Positions 7,297 to 8,496 of a DNA stretch of 8,496 bases are shown one piece after another. The DNA is taken from contig CALDZQ010000326.1 of the NCBI GenBank assembly GCA_937944035.1, forward strand, positions 1 through 8,496, read 5' to 3'. The translations under genes and the position numbers were made by a program. Below the pieces are notes generated by a model that was not told where the DNA came from, did not search any database, and saw nothing but the letters and a program-made list of their open reading frames with translations. The DNA comes from an uncultured Neomegalonema sp. GTDB taxonomy: Bacteria; Pseudomonadota; Alphaproteobacteria; Rhodobacterales; Rhodobacteraceae. Each line of letters opens with the position of its first letter. The first letter of the stretch is position 1.

Positions 7297-8262
7297 ATGT
7301 CAACTGATGCCCCTGATCTCGCCCTCGATATTCGTGACCTGCGCAAGACCTATGCAGGGCGCGGGGATGCGCCCGCGAAGGACGCGCTGAAAGGCGTGAC
7401 GCTGGGGGTTCCGGTCGGATCGATCTTCGGGTTGCTCGGCCCTAATGGTGCGGGAAAATCGACGCTAATCAATATCCTGGCCGGATTGGTGAACAAGTCG
7501 AGCGGATCGGTGCGGATTTGGGGGTTCGATCAGGATGCGAACCCGCGCATGTCGCGGGCCTCTATCGGGGTTGTGCCGCAGGAATTGCACCTCGACCCGT
7601 TCTTCACGCCGCGCGAGGCGATGGAAATACAGGCGGGTTTGTACGGCGTGGCCGCCGGGGAACGGCGGACGGACGAGTTGCTGGCCGCGCTGGGGCTGGC
7701 GGATAAGGCGACGGCCCATGCGCGCTCGCTGTCCGGCGGAATGAAGCGGCGGTTGCTGATCGGCAAGGCATTGGCGCACTCGCCGCCCGTGCTGATCCTG
7801 GACGAGCCGACGGCAGGCGTGGATATTGAATTGCGGCAGCAGTTATGGGCCTATGTGCGCCAGCTGAACGAGCAGGGTGTGACGATTATTCTGACAACCC
7901 ACTACCTCGAAGAGGCCGAGGAAATGTGCGACCGGATCGCGATTATCAACCACGGCGAGGTGATCGCGAACGAGCCGAAAGCCGATCTTTTGGGGCGGCT
8001 GGACCGGAAAACCGTGACGATTACGCCCGCTGAAGCGCTGACCGCGCTGCCGCCCGCTTTGTCGGGGCAGGAGGGGGTCGAGGCAGAGGTGACGCGGCAC
8101 GGGGCGTTGGCGCTGACCTATTCGCGCTCGAAGGCGAGCCTCGGCGGGCTGCTTGATCTGGTGCGGACCAGCGGGATTGATATTCAGGATGTGACGACGA
8201 GTGAGGCGGGGCTGGAGAAGATTTTCCTCGATCTGATTCACAGTGATGACGATGCGGGTTAG
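7297..8262 (+). CDS. ABC-2-type exporter ATP-binding protein
   Basis: The 321-residue protein is a cytoplasmic ATPase subunit that powers an ABC-2-type exporter. All nucleotide-binding motifs are intact: Walker A GPNGAGKST (48-56), Q-loop Q95 in VVPQELHLDPFFT, signature LSGGMKRRLL (145-154), Walker B LILDEPTAG (166-174), D-loop with D176, and switch H202 in TTHYLEEAEEMCDR. The VVPQ Q-loop and THYLEEAE are typical of the CcmA/NodI/YadG-like drug- or polysaccharide-export group. A C-terminal regulatory-like domain (about 235-321) follows. The start at 7297 is chosen because similarity begins at ALDIRDLRKTYAG and GGAC lies six bases upstream; ATG at 7285 (325 aa) is also possible. No permease gene follows in the remaining 234 bases, although the partner is usually adjacent. 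The substrate is unknown. Confidence 0.93.
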   Translation: MSTDAPDLALDIRDLRKTYAGRGDAPAKDALKGVTLGVPVGSIFGLLGPNGAGKSTLINILAGLVNKSSGSVRIWGFDQDANPRMSRASIGVVPQELHLDPFFTPREAMEIQAGLYGVAAGERRTDELLAALGLADKATAHARSLSGGMKRRLLIGKALAHSPPVLILDEPTAGVDIELRQQLWAYVRQLNEQGVTIILTTHYLEEAEEMCDRIAIINHGEVIANEPKADLLGRLDRKTVTITPAEALTALPPALSGQEGVEAEVTRHGALALTYSRSKASLGGLLDLVRTSGIDIQDVTTSEAGLEKIFLDLIHSDDDAG

Positions 8263-8316
8263 ACCATCCTGAACGATATAAGGATCATTCCGGATAGTCT
8301 AACTTCTTGTTTTGGC

Positions 8317-8360
8317 GCGTTTTCCGAGTCGGGCAATGAACCCGTTGCCCTTGATAACGC
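8317..8360. other. Nested inverted repeats (possible structured RNA)
   Basis: An 8-bp stem GGGCAATG/CGTTGCCC (one G-U pair, AACC loop, 8331-8350) is enclosed by a second pairing, GCGTT (8317-8321) with AACGC (8356-8360), with a possible TC/GA pairing between them. A competing stem, CGGG (8330-8333) with CCCG (8341-8344), would exclude the first. The stretch is visibly less GC-rich than the genes and has no good reading frame. It may be the 3' untranslated region of the ABC gene or part of a small RNA. No T-run follows on either strand, so a terminator is unlikely. I do not recognise a known RNA family. Confidence 0.3.
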
Positions 8361-8401
8361 TTGTCTTATGATTTCCACGGTTCGTTGTTTTGAATGAACT
8401 G

Positions 8402-8429
8402 CCGTGAGCGGGTGGCCACCCGCTCACGG
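8402..8429. repeat. Perfect 28-bp palindrome
   Basis: CCGTGAGCGGGTGG is followed without any loop by its exact reverse complement, centred on GGCC. Three more bases on each side (8399-8401 with 8430-8432) can pair in RNA through one G-C and two G-U pairs. As RNA it would form a long, strong hairpin 140 bases past the ABC stop codon. It lacks a T-tract on both strands, so it is not a standard intrinsic terminator. It could be a bidirectional transcription barrier, a protein-binding site or part of a dispersed repeat. Confidence 0.7.
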
Positions 8430-8496
8430 TGGCGGAGGTCGGATCGTGATAACGCGAGCTTTTGAGAGCTGCGCTAGAGTTTGATCGCCTCCGTCT

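Noticed and set aside
8473..8496. AGAGTTTGATC near the right edge, identical to the start of the 16S rRNA conserved 5' sequence
   Set aside because: The match stops after 11 bases. The following bases (GCCTCCGTCT) do not fit CTGGCTCAG, so it is a chance match.
8299..8496. Minus-strand frame open from the right edge for 65 codons to a TAG at 8301-8299
   Set aside because: It passes through the 28-bp palindrome and the nested stems, has AT-leaning codon use unlike the neighbouring genes, and shows no domain. A real C-terminus of a gene beyond the edge cannot be fully excluded.

Overview
The window is GC-rich chromosomal DNA, most likely from an alphaproteobacterium. Four things point that way: a monomeric NADP-dependent isocitrate dehydrogenase, a free-standing CHCC zinc-finger protein of the NDUFS6 (complex I accessory subunit) type, a dispersed inverted repeat built on CGCGACTTGATCGCG, and an uncharacterised basic protein of a type I remember only from Alphaproteobacteria. 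I cannot fix the order or genus from sequence alone. Codon use looks uniform across the genes, and I see no transposase, integrase, tRNA, rRNA or CRISPR array.

Layout. Positions 1-135 (minus strand) hold the 5' end of a Phd/YefM-type antitoxin gene, whose toxin partner would lie off the left edge. Positions 136-357 carry its probable operator and promoter, a small inverted repeat, and a larger 24-bp-arm inverted repeat that separates it from the gene behind it. Positions 358-2571 (minus) encode the 737-residue isocitrate dehydrogenase with all expected substrate and cofactor residues. A divergent intergenic region (2572-2775) carries candidate promoters for both directions, and the rightward one overlaps a near-match to the alphaproteobacterial LexA box. 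Positions 2776-3456 (plus) encode an uncharacterised basic protein. Positions 3646-6018 (plus) encode a 790-residue autotransporter of the EstA/GDSL-esterase type, closed by a UUCG-loop terminator. Positions 6153-6986 (plus) encode a class I SAM-dependent methyltransferase. It converges, with a 3-bp gap, on the 64-residue CHCC zinc-finger gene (6990-7184, minus). Positions 7297-8262 (plus) encode an ABC-2-type exporter ATPase. The last 234 bases have no convincing gene and are rich in inverted repeats, including a perfect 28-bp palindrome.

The genes do not form one pathway. They are mostly single-gene units in alternating orientation, as in ordinary chromosomal sequence. The most notable object is the autotransporter. 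Aligned by eye to the GDSL esterase EstA family, it keeps the signal peptide, fold landmarks and outer-membrane barrel, but every catalytic position of the SGNH hydrolase site is changed (Ser to Arg, block II Gly-Gly to Thr-Phe, Asn to Arg, Asp to Asn, His to Asp). It also carries an inserted alanine-rich helical hairpin of about 115 residues. I read it as a surface-displayed pseudoenzyme, perhaps turned into a binding or structural protein.
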